Shown: piece after piece, positions 29,096-46,719 of the stretch | How the letters are laid out: each line of letters begins with the position of its first letter | How positions within the stretch are numbered: position 1 is the stretch's first letter | Assembly (NCBI RefSeq): GCF_963678635.1 | Contig: NC_087066.1 | Span: forward strand, 45,681,225 to 45,745,224 | Direction: 5' to 3' | Length of the DNA stretch: 64,000 nt | Source of the DNA: Symsagittifera roscoffensis | Taxonomy: Eukaryota; Xenacoelomorpha; Acoela; Convolutidae | The notes under the pieces: generated by a model | Seen by the model: only the letters and a program-made list of their open reading frames with translations | Told to the model about the DNA's origin: nothing | Database searches by the model: none | Made by a program: the position numbers and the translations under genes

Positions 29096-30627
29096 ATTTT
29101 TAGCCTTCATCCGACGATCACCTACAAAAACCACAAAAGACAAATAAAAATCGCAAATTTCATCAAACAGATTTCAAAAATTCTATTAATCTCTTACACT
29201 TATAGATTTATAAATTTAATACCAATGCAGTAAATTCATTTCTAAAATTTTCCCCACAAGCAGTAAATCTAATTATGATGAAAATTTGTAACTTAAAATT
29301 CCCCCATAACTAGCAGTAAATTTCCAAATTCTATGCAGTAAATTAATAAAATACAATTGCAGTACTAACCTTTTGATATTTTCATTCATTCGCACAGAAA
29401 TTCTATCCACACTCGCACAGCTCGCCCACGAAGAATTGTTTAAAATAATGAATTTCAGTTTCAAGTTTTCACACTCAACAACTCTAACATATAATAACAT
29501 GTTTCAAACTTTCCTTTAACCCGGTTGGAAAGGAATCATATACTAAACAAAACTAACCAACGCAGCTTACTAAATACCACAAATCATAGAATAACAGCAT
29601 GACTAAGAAAAGGAAACCAACGGTACCCAAACCGGATTAACCCAGTTTAAAACTGGATAATTTATTCTTTTAAAGACTATTATAAAGTCTAAGAAAGAAA
29701 TAATAAAACACAAAAAAGTCGAAAGACAAACCCATACCACAAACAATTTGATTTTTGAAAAAAGGACACAACCAACAAAACATAAGAAAAACCACAACAA
29801 ACCCAACATAAAACGTTGTCACATAACAGGACCTCTCACAAAAACCGCATGAAATCATACTCCCACTCCTGGCCTAACCCACCAGGAAGGACGTCTTGAG
29901 CATGCTCTATAGCCGGCCTAACCCACCGTGCTACATCCACGCTTTGTGACCACACCTCTATTTTTAATAAGAGCTACTCAAGTGTGAGTAACTCTTCAAA
30001 ATAACCGAACTAAAACAAAAAGCTTTTGTGAAAACAACTAACTAAAATCATAATTAAAAAATATTAAACTAATAAATGTTTTATAAAATGTAAATTACAT
30101 TATGCAATACATAGATCAGAATACAACACCAAGGACGAACATCTAAAGACAAAACGACCCCACTACACTCGAGAGAGAATGACCAACCACAATCGATATG
30201 CCACTCACAATCACAACTCAAAGGATTTAGAGTACGACTTGACTTCGCAGAAAAGGACTTCATTGAACTAGACCAATGACCACCTCGATGTTCAAGTATA
30301 CGTACAGATCCGAGTAACCAGGCATCCCCTCCACGCACAATCTCCACGCCATTCCCAAACTAGATCAGACACAAAAGAAGTTCTCCACGCAGAACAGAAA
30401 AACCTGACATAGCCAACCATTCTGAAATCAGATTTGAGTTTGTTGCGAAGACTTAGTCGTTGTCACTAGAAGACACAACGTCTTATGTCTCTAACTCCAG
30501 CTTCCTGGAACTTCTTTAACAAAAAGGAAACAGAAGAAATAAGATGTTCGCCAAACACCAACGTCCATCATCCATCCTTCGAATTGCAGAAGAACTATTC
30601 TAAAAAACTCTGTAAAACCCGGATGGG
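29096..30627 (+). other. 3' untranslated region with repeated GCAGTAAAT
   Basis: No ORF is supported. GCAGTAAAT occurs at 29227, 29260, 29313 and 29335, and GCAGTACTAAC at 29359 adds a second TACTAAC with a possible acceptor near 29397. GGCCTAACCCACC occurs twice (about 29872 and 29914), the first inside a CCTGG/CCAGG hairpin. Just before the LTR the purine stretch GGATGGG (30621-30627) is a short candidate polypurine tract. Confidence 0.5.
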
Positions 30628-31037
30628 TGGAACCTGATCTAAACTACATTTTATGATTGGATAATTTAGATATTTTACCAATGTAAAGTATTTAATATTA
30701 ACCAATCATGATCCATCTAACTAACAACCCACTTATTTGTAAGTGCTGAAGTTACTTGTAATTTCAGCACCAGAGAGATTTGAATTTAACTTAGAAATTA
30801 GTTGGACTCTCCCGAGCACTTCAGCAGCCGCAATAAACCAGTATACCCTAGATCTATTGAGCCTAGCAGAGACTAGTTAAACAACCTGAGACTAGATAGT
30901 ATAAGAGTAAGATTAGGATCGGTATTAGACTAAGAAGTTGCACGAATCTATCCGGCCGAAAATAAGATAGCGTGACGAGCAGACGGTGTACCCTATCCGA
31001 AATTACTCTATGAGTTAACCAACTCGGTCCTAACTCA
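30628..31037 (+). repeat. 3' LTR
   Basis: 410 bp, the same length and ends as the 5' LTR and two substitutions away (99.5 percent identical). AATAAA is at the equivalent position. It is followed directly by the TCTA duplication. Confidence 0.95.
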
Positions 31038-31041
31038 TCTA
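31038..31041. repeat. Target site duplication (right), TCTA
   Basis: The same four bases as at 12118-12121. Confidence 0.8.
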
Positions 31042-34000
31042 GACGGCAAAAATCAGAGAGTCTAGCTGCGATCTACTAAAATGATCTGCATTTTGTAAAA
31101 AGAATGATATAAAAAGCGATGAAATGGTCGGCTTGTATTGGAAACAATTTGTTATGGTGATTATTTATATAAAAATATCAAGAAAACTCAAAATATTGTT
31201 GTATTTGTAAAACTGAACTCCTTTTAATTAATCAAGGAAAGACATAAGTTGAAAATGTAAATAGACTCGAACCATATTTTTTTATTTATTGCAGATTTTT
31301 TCATTGTTTTTTTTTCATCAATTACGGAAGTTTTCGGTTTTCAGAAGAATTTGATGACCTTGAACTTGATGGTATGAAACTGAACTTGATTTTTGATCAC
31401 ATTTTTTTTGTGAATTTTAAATAATATTTGTTCTAGAATGTAACATAATTCAAATAGACTTCACTAAAAAGTCTTAATGGAAATTGTCAAAATTGAAAAA
31501 ATTTTGATATATGTTATATATTTTTTGAAAGTTTTAGAAATTTTCTTGGTTTTATTTAATTCCTAACGGACAAAATATTTTGTGCTATTTTTAAGACAGT
31601 CAGTGAACACTTTTGAGAAGTATAATTGATCAAAATATTTTCAATGGCTGCAAGATGCGACTTCGTGACGAAGCTTTAGGTTTGAAAACTCCGGCTTTGC
31701 GGTTATGATCATTCAAAGCGTCATAATCATGAGCCACTGACCACTCAAACTGTCAGCCTTTTGATACTCTATAGCAACTTCTTTTTTGGTCGACCATCAT
31801 TAAAAATTTCCTGAATTTTTTTTTCATCAAAGTTTTTCAAAAACTGACCTGAAATGTCATAATAGCCTATTTTTCAAAAATTTGTGTGCTGGTGAGGCAT
31901 TAAAACAACGTCTAAAGTCTATTTCGGCCAAGTTCAAAATTTGAAAAAAAAAATGAATTGATTGAATAAAGATTAACACAGAATTATCAAAAAAAAATTT
32001 TAAGTCCTTTGTGAGCCTATGTGATCAACCCTGAAAAATATCAAGAGAAAAATCCAGACCATTTTGCCTCACTTTTTCGCAATTGAATGCCTCAGTGAGT
32101 TCACACGTGATCAGTTATCATATAATAAACGCATGTTAAGTCATGATTCAGACTTCAAACATGTGAGATTATTTTTAAAAAATCATTTGAAATACCAGAC
32201 AGAAAAAGCGTAGATAAAAGTGTTCGGAACATTCGGTGGTACTTCATATCTTTTTAACTTCAGGAAAGCAAAAACATATTCTTATTGATCCAAGCAAGTT
32301 AGCAAAACAACTTCGAATTATATTTTTTTAATCGACCATGTTTTCGTGTGGGGAGGGGATAATAATTTTCAATCAGTGATTCAAAAAACAGTTGTTTTTT
32401 AATGAATTTTTCATGCCGCTGCTTTTGCTTTCATTTCAAACCTGCCAGGTCATTCATTCATCTTGCTGGCATCTGAGCAGATTCAGATATAATGACAGAA
32501 TAATTTATTTATGGCGGATATTCCATAAAACAGTGTTTTGGAGACGGTGCTTCATGTTTTTGCTCAATTGCGTTTGCGTACTATTAACATAGCTGTTTGT
32601 TGAATGTCTTGGTTTTCGTGTTGATACTTTTCAATTTGTTTGGGATTTTTGGGGATAAAATTGAAAAGAAAGAGCTTGTCTTTCTGTGGAGAAAGACACC
32701 TGCCGAATTAGATTGTACTCGGCTTTTAAATAGAATCATACGTGCAATAAACAACAGGAACAAACTGCATTCTTAGTCCCTATCACCTGTCTTGAGGGGG
32801 TTTAATTTTTTATTAGATTTTTAAAAGCAGAAAAAAAACATAACATAAAATCAAACTCAAAATAAATCTCAGTACGCTAACTCGCAGTGCGTGTATAGCA
32901 TAATACAGCTTAAAAGCGGCGTGCGCATTTATATTCAAGTCTTTTTCGTCGTTGTTTGTCTGCTGAGAGCATTTTAATTTTATCTTCAGCCGTTATGCTG
33001 CTGGTTCTAAATGTTATAATTTTAACATCTGCACTTGGACTAAATAATGTTATTTTTGCGATTTTTCCTCTTATAGTAATATATATGCCAAAGCTGTTTT
33101 TATTATATTCATACTTGTATAAAAGACACTTGAGTATTTACGGCGCACATCGTCATAATAACAATGCAATTACTAAAAAATGCACCTGAAAGTATATGAC
33201 TGTATTTTTAAATACAAAATGCAAAAATCATTCGGCTTTGTTATAAATAAAAGATTAGCTTGAACAGTGAACAGAATACAGCCGCTCGAAAGCTGCGATT
33301 TCTCTTATTTTTGGATTATTTATTTTATACGCAATCATAATTTTCCTCCCATTCTACCGATCAGTTGCTCAGGAAAACCAAAAAAAAATCTACAAATTTG
33401 AATTAAGAAAAATTTGAAAAATTACTATTTCAAATCATACGTTTCACCTGAAAAGCAGGCGAGTAAAAAACCTAAATACCTAATTTTGCGAGATGTCCAG
33501 GTTGGTTCTTTTTTCAACTGACTTCTACTAAATCCTTCGAAAAAATATCGAAGTTGATGCTGGCTAATTCTGCCACACCTCTGTCTTAACTTAACTCCAA
33601 ACCAAACAACGCCAGTTTTAAAACAGAAGAATCTTCTCCGGTAAGACATTCAAAATTTCTGGAAAAAAATTGATTTTTTCGCTCGATTTGATGTTATTTA
33701 TTTTTTACATAATACTGTGTGGTGCTATATTTAGATATTTTTATTAGTAGAAACAGTTGGCTTTCAATGAAGATGAAAAAATTTGGCTTTTTTATGTGCT
33801 TCATTCAATTTATTAATAGAGTTCAGAGACAATTCTATTGAAAACTAACAATTTTTTGACACTTCCTCAAAATGTGGAACTATTAGCCGAGCAAAACCGG
33901 TACGATTTTTATTTCAATTTTTAGAGCTATTTAATTTTTCAATGAATGAAAAAAGTGAGCCAATTCATAGATTCAACTCAACTATTTTGCTTTGCTGTCT

Positions 34001-35223
34001 CAACGAGAAAAAAAAACGACTTCTTTACTTTTTTTCAAAGATCCAATTTAAAATTAGTTTTTGAAGCCAATTCAAAATGGCAACATTTAAATCAAATCTA
34101 AAAAATGGTAGCTCAATATCTCAATAAGAAATGAAAGCTTTAATATGGAAGCTATACACTTGTACCTGGAAGTTATTTTTTGGCGATGATTTAAATTTAT
34201 TGATAAGTTTTTTTTTCCAGTTATCTCCTGAGATTTTGGGCCCTGTTTGAGTTCTCTGTTTGATGTGTCATAACTTGACGACAGCGAGAGAGACTGAGCA
34301 AAGTTTTTGTTCACTCACTTCACGTACAAGATGACATGTGAGACAGAAGACAAACGCCCAATGAAAAACAAACAATTTTATCTATTTTTTTAATATATGT
34401 TAACCAGCCGGAAAGGATTAACACGAAGGTTAATCAATTAGGGTTGAACTGATCTACTGACTACCTTGTGAGCGCTCTACCTGTAAATTGTATTTTTAGT
34501 TTCCAGTTTATTGCACTTTCTTCATTTCATTCATATTTTTCATCCTTTTTTGCCACTAAGCATCAATTGTTTACATAGATGCAATGCGCCGCTGCTGGCA
34601 TTCGATCGTAATTTATGCCTGAACAAGCTTGCTTTCTTCAAGCAACCAATTGAAAACACCTTGTCGGGCTACGGGTTGCATTTGAGTTAATAGTTAGGGG
34701 GGGTTAGAAGGTGATAGGTGGGGGTGGGATGGTTCGTTTGTGAGTGAGATGAGAAGGATGTTTTTGGTTATATTTTGCGACATCCATTTTTCGGCCACTG
34801 TCAAGGGTTTCTAGGTTTTCTATCGCTCATGCAGCCAACACTTCCAAGCTCAATCCAGATAAAACTCACATGGTAAAGTTATTTAAGATTGTCCAATAAA
34901 AACAGATTTTTTTCATGATATAATTTTTCATGTAATTTGAGCCAAACTCTCCGTGAACACATTCACTCTTGTTTGTTTTTTTATTTTTGTTCTCTATTCA
35001 TAGCCTAACATCCATCTAACTAAGTCCAAATAAGAAACAATAAAAAACTGCTATCCATATTTCTGTTATATATTTACAATCACTTCTAGTTTTAAATAAA
35101 CACGATGCATAAACATTGTTTGCAAAAGCGAAAAGTTTAAAAAAAGATAAACTTTACATCTATTTAGCACCAACATCTGGCGTGAAACACCATTCGCAAA
35201 CTTGAAATGGTATATTGATTTCA
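31042..35223. other. AT-rich intergenic DNA upstream of the tubulin gene
   Basis: No gene is supported. GCCGA/TCGGC form an inverted repeat near 32702-32726, followed by AATAAA near 32747, possibly the end of an old transcript or element. A hydrophobic frame of about 64 codons from the ATG at 32995 has no other evidence for being a gene. A G-rich stretch lies at 34695-34735. Confidence 0.45.
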
Positions 35224-35224
35224 T

Positions 35225-35236
35225 TATATTTAAAAA
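35225..35236 (+). promoter_or_regulatory. Possible TATA box of the tubulin gene
   Basis: TATATTTAAAAA lies 67 bases before the tubulin ATG. The region is AT-rich throughout, so this is only a candidate. Confidence 0.25.
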
Positions 35237-35291
35237 CCAGTCGAGATATAATAAGTTATTAAAACAGCGTTCAGTTTAAATTCGGTTCAAC

Positions 35292-41778
<6,487 letters not shown>

Positions 41779-42764
41779 TAAAAACATTTTAATCATATAC
41801 GCTTGTCTAAAATTGAATAATGGCATAGTTTAAACTGAGTAAGTTATAAGCTAAAAACTGATGTTTTTGATTTGCAAATTTGTAGTGGGTAAAATCAGAA
41901 TAATTTATGAGTATACAATTACAACAAAAAATGACCGGGAGAAAAAATTTTTATGGCAGCGGCTAAACCTTTCAATCATATGCTTAAGCAATCTTTCGAT
42001 ACCCGTTTTCAAATAGATATTTAGATTTCCAGCACTGATTAACTAGCAAAATGTTCAATTATTAGGCTAGTAAAGCCAATTATTTGCGAAGAAAGTTGTT
42101 GAAATTTGAGCTGTTCAGATCTTCACAGAGGAAAATTTAATTTCCTGGGCTGTGAATTGCTGCCTTCCCAGGTTACCTGCACATGGCAGTCCATCCCTGG
42201 AGTCATCCCTGGAGCCAGGCCGGGCAAAGGGAAAACTGTGTTAACGTCTTGTAGGGTTTTCCCTGGACTTTCTGGATCGGCCTGAGACCTGCTCGTTTTC
42301 AAAAAAAAATTTTTTTTCAAAGTGGGCACAAATTATAATAGTCGGTCTCGAATCATCGACTTTTCGACTGAGAAGCAGAGATCTTAGACATAAACTGATT
42401 GCTCTCTTAGTCTTTTTCAGCAACTTATGGTTACCCATGAAAAACCGGTATTGGATTTAGATTCTTTGGACGGTGATCTGAACATCAAGTATACATAGCA
42501 TTTTCTAAATTAGTTTCGAGGCAAGAGTTGACTTTACAAAAGAGCAAGTTTGCAAGGAAATTTTTTCAAATAGAGCCAGCCTAACTTCTAAGTTCGCTAT
42601 TTTGTAAAAAAAAAACACTAGATTTGGTCGTCTCTTTGGACCAAAACTTTATGCGTCAGTTTTTTTTCCTCAAAAATTGCAATTTGACTACAAAGGCACT
42701 AGAATAGGTCACCATAAAAGAAGCAAAATAAGAAGAAAAAAGGACAGCATTTTACTGTGCAAGT
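41779..42764. other. Downstream flank of the tubulin gene
   Basis: There is no canonical AATAAA close to the stop; AATAAT near 41816 is the nearest variant. A GC-richer patch at 42140-42290 repeats CCCTGGAGTCATCCCTGGAG in tandem but has no supported ORF. Confidence 0.4.
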
Positions 42765-43105
42765 AGCCCATAATGTTCCAATCATAGTCCTAAGTGGCAT
42801 CAAAAATCTCCAAAAATTAGTTTTACTTGAGCCAGAATTAAGTTAAGCAACATAGGCAATTGTAAACGGCCTTAATATAGCATAAATAAGCGTCCTCGCT
42901 CGCTTAACTCGCATGACTTTAAGCAAAAAATCCAAAGATTCAAACTGTATTTCTCAAAACTGGGAAATAATGTCTTTCAAATTAGGAATAAAATGGTTTT
43001 AATATGATATATCACGCAACTCCCTCCGATGATTATTTGTTGTAGCTGTTTTTGAGTGAAAAACAAAAAATTAAAACACAACCGACTTAACATGATTGGA
43101 ACAAA
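42765..43105 (+). mobile_element. GTTCCGAC-family element, copy D
   Basis: It opens GTAGCCCATAATGTTCCAATCATAG and closes ATGATTGGAACAAAAA, giving terminal inverted repeats ATGTTCCAATCAT/ATGATTGGAAC. Internal blocks CATAAATAAGCG and CTCCGATGATTATTTGT match the other copies. About 340 bp, shorter than copies A and E. Confidence 0.7.
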
Positions 43106-43264
43106 AACCGACTTCTTTAGTCACATCGAAAAAAAGCAATATTTAGTATAGTGAATGATGAAATCAACTTATTCAGTCAGACAGATCTGAAAAGATTTTT
43201 TAAAGTGATGATTTGTATGACTACCCGCATTGATAAAATGAAGGTTGCAATTGATTATAATCAA

Positions 43265-43953
43265 ACTTTTTACAGATTGTCTATGGGTAAGTTTTCATTA
43301 AATGTAACCAGATTAGACGCTAAAATTAGAAAAAATAGAAATTTTATACCATTAAAACAATTCCCTATATTGGTGAAAGAAAACTGGATAGTATGAACTG
43401 AAAAATGTTTTTTTTTTCTTCTGGCAAAAAAGTTATTTTGTCGAAAAACAAAATTAATTGCCCTAAATTTAAAAAAGCTGCTCTGAAAAAAAGTTATTTT
43501 GTCTAAAAACAAAATCAATTTTTTAAAAAAACTGCTCTGAAAAACCTCCTCCAAAAAATCATAAAATGAAAATTGAATTTAAAACGCAAGATAAATAAAT
43601 TTCAAAAACTTTTTACAGATTGTCTATGGGTAAGTTTTCATTAAATGTAACCAGATTAGACGCTAAAATTAGAAAAAAATAGAAATTTTATACCATTAAA
43701 ACAATTCCCTATATTGGTGAAAGAAAACTGGATAGTATGAACTGAAAAATTGTTTTTTTTTCTTCTGGCAAAAAAGTTATTTTGTCGAAAAACAAAATTA
43801 ATTGCCCTAAATTTAAAAAAGCTGCTCTGAAAAAAAGTTATTTTGTCTAAAAACAAAATCAATTTTTTAAAAAAAACTGCCCTGAAAAACCTCCTCCAAA
43901 AAATCATAAAATGAAAATTGAATTTAAAACGCAAGATAAATAAATTTCAAAAA
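43265..43953 (+). repeat. Tandem duplication, two units of about 344 bp
   Basis: Unit 1 starts at ACTTTTTACAGATTGTC (43265) and unit 2 at 43608; unit 2 ends near 43953. The copies are almost identical, differing in A/T run lengths. Each contains a smaller internal duplication around AAAAGTTATTTTGTC and GCTCTGAAAA. The unit begins like a tiny exon between splice sites (TTTACAG ... GGGTAAGT). An ORF of 81 codons (43151-43396) enters unit 1; an extra A breaks the same frame in unit 2. I do not recognise its product. Confidence 0.9.
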
Positions 43954-46151
43954 CTAAAAAAAAAAAAATATTTCAGAATATGAGAAACGTGGAGCTTAAA
44001 AATTTAATGAAATTATCCAATTGAGTTTGAGGCAAGATATATATTTAAAAAACATGAAAATTATCATCGAAAACTAAAATTTGACCGCAAAAACATCCAA
44101 AAAAACACAGAAACAATCATGATAAAAACCATTTGAGCACAAATTATGCCACAACATCATACAGTTCATCAATGGACATCAAATTTTTGACCAGAAGCAT
44201 CCTAAAAATGTTTTGTTAAAAATTAAATGAAGTCTTTTCAAGACAAACGATGTTAAGGAACCTAAATAAATTAGATTTTTAAGTTAATAATGAGCTTAAT
44301 TTGTTTGGATAAGTCATTTATTTAAATTACTTACGATCAAAAATCTTTTTTCTTGATGGCTTATCAAAATGTGCAGTAATTTTTTGTTATTGCCATTATA
44401 AGGATCACACAGAGCGTAAATGGGTGGGTAAAAAATTTTTAAATCTGCAAAACTAAATTTATTTCTAAAGCATCCACCACTATTTACTTCAATTACGTCT
44501 TAAAAAATTACATTTTTCAAAATTTTCCATCAGCCAGCAGCCTGAAATATATTTAGCATCATGCAAGCAAATTTTTAAATTGACTTATAAGTTAAAACAG
44601 TTTTTATCTAACGCATCTCAATTATTTTTGCGAGGTGTGATTTGTTACTGAGGAAACTTATCTGAAGCACCCCATAAAAAGATCAACTATTTAATGTTCT
44701 TACAAAAATTTGAAAAATTTCATTTCATCAATTTTCATGAGTCAAAAGAGCATTTTTTATTGAAATTGATTTTATATTTCGGCTTTTGAGAAAAGTGGCG
44801 AAAAAATTTTTTTTTTTGAAACCTGTATGCAATCCGCATGTTATCTGTATATAATCTGTAATAAATCGACTTAAAATATAATTATAATAAGCCCATAAAT
44901 TGTTGAAAATATGTTAAAAAGTGTTCATGACTTCTGTAGACATTATGTGCCAATATATATATAAAAATCATGTTTTTATAAAAATTGGCCTAACTTTATC
45001 AAGTAGAAATTGTAGTAGGTTAAAAATGGTTTGAAAGCAGGACCTGATTTAGAATTTTTTCAGTAGGGCCGAACTTTTAATAATTTTCAGAAATTTTGTT
45101 GATTTTATTGTAGGTCGGACAAATTGTTTTTTCTGGTTCTTTATGAAGACTTTATTTTGACAATTATTTTCTTTAAAAAAAGCCAAAAAAAGAAAACTTT
45201 TTTTTTTAAAATTTTGACCAAATAATTACGTACGTTATTTGGGCGCGCTTCACCCTCAAAATTAGTAATTATTGGTGGCGCCCAAGTCGCCATTATAAAA
45301 GCTATGAGATCAAACCAATTTTGAGAAAGAATAACATAAGGTTAGTACAATTCGGCTATTTTTCGACTATTTTACTAAGTTTTTATGACAAAATTTTTTG
45401 TATCTGAAAGAAAGTTTTGTTTTGATCTCACTTCTAAAAAATCAACTGTGATAATTTTTTGTAAGTTACGATAGTTTAAAAAGTGCTAATTAGACCTATT
45501 TTAGATAATTAATGCGCATTTTTCTGCTTTCTTCCAACACGATTAGACGGCAGATTTTTGTGCTCCAAATTAAAGTGATGCAGGTCATTTGATCTCATAA
45601 TTAAGACAGATGCTAATTATATTTGTAGTGCAGTCGAAACAATCGAGCATTCTTGCTAGCATCTAATATTTCAAAATCTGCAATATTTCAAAATCTGTTG
45701 ACGACAAAGAACTCCAGATGGTACAGTGACAGCTTAAATACAAAAAGCAAACCAACAACATTGAATAATTCAATAACTTCTTTCTCAAAATGGATAAGGA
45801 CACCACAAAAAGAAGAAGAGCACAAATTTTGCTTCAAATTCTTCAGAACTATTTTCTTGTAACTTGTTTTTGCGAAACTCAGAGCAGCAATTTAACCCTA
45901 AAGTTGGTTGATTTCTGCTTTTGTTCAATAACCAAGCAGTACGCTTAAGCAACCAATTTATTTGAGAAAAAATTATGTCAAAAAAGCTTATTGCACAGGT
46001 CAACAGATTTCTAAAAACCTCCAAAAATCTTAAAAGGAGTATGTGTTTTGTTTAATAGCCAAAAAAGTCTTTTTTACTAAAAAACTCGGAGTTTTTATTA
46101 TTAAGTAATCTTCAAAGGTTTTAAAACGTTTTTCTTTTATTGACTCATTAA
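43954..46151. other. AT-rich intergenic DNA
   Basis: No gene is recognised. A weak third copy of repeat R4 (GGGCGCGCTTCACC) lies near 45240. Confidence 0.45.
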
Positions 46152-46707
46152 GCTCAGTAAGCAGCAAGTTAGATCTCTTCAGTCAGACCTTTTCAAAATA
46201 AATAATTTTTCTTTTCTGCCTTTACAATAAAATTAAACTTGCCTTTTTTCACAAATAAAATAAAGAATAAATTCTCATTTAAAGTTCGATAAAATTATAA
46301 ATCGTGATACTCGAGATACCCACACCTGAGGAAGTCTGGACTACAAGTACCCAAAGGACTACGGCAAAGACGATACTGACGACCAAACCAGAAGTGCCGA
46401 AGTGGACACAATCAAGGGCGACCCAAGAATACTAATCAGCCATCGACCTTAGTAAGAAGATAAAACATTGATGAAAAAAAAAAGATTAACTCAACCTCCC
46501 CTCATAGGTATATTTCTTTAAGCTGTTCGATTCGTTTATATAATCTAATAACCCAGTGCTTTGTATTAAACCAACTAATTAATTCTTACCTTTTCTAACT
46601 ATTGTTTCTACTCTAACTTTTGTCAAGACAACTTGACGATCTAAGGTGAGACTAATAACTTAGGATAAAATTACTAAGCATTCAACCAGCCATGAGCGCT
46701 TAGTAAA
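46152..46707 (+). repeat. Left LTR of the second element
   Basis: It runs from GCTCAGTAAGCAGCAAG to GAGCGCTTAGTAAA and matches 54895-55456. The terminal TG is seen only in the right copy; the left has AG there. Exact ends are uncertain by a few bases. Confidence 0.85.
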
Positions 46708-46709
46708 AC

Positions 46710-46719
46710 TGGTGCGACC
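46710..46719 (+). promoter_or_regulatory. Primer-binding site of the second element
   Basis: TGGTGCGACC lies two bases after the LTR, identical over ten bases to that at 12534. The following bases differ, so the shared part reflects a common tRNA primer rather than recent common ancestry. Confidence 0.7.

Larger units (their letters stand above)
12122..31037 (+). mobile_element. Giant Ty3/Gypsy-type LTR element with env and extra ORFs
   Basis: The element spans 18,916 bp between TCTA duplications. It has two 410-bp LTRs (2 differences), a primer-binding site, and long uninterrupted ORFs for Gag-protease, Pol, an envelope-like glycoprotein and several proteins of unknown function. Typical env-bearing Gypsy elements and retroviruses are about 6-11 kb, so this one is roughly double. 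The order RT, RNase H, integrase with DD35E spacing and a GPY/F module places Pol with Ty3/Gypsy and retroviruses, not with Copia. The coding strand is strikingly rich in A and poor in G: a sampled 60-base line at 14401 has 30 A and 7 G. Near-identical LTRs and open frames say it moved recently and may still be able to. Confidence 0.95.

Noticed and set aside
32995..33189. Hydrophobic 64-codon ORF that could be a small membrane protein
   Set aside because: AT-rich DNA yields such peptides by chance; there is no splice or conservation evidence.
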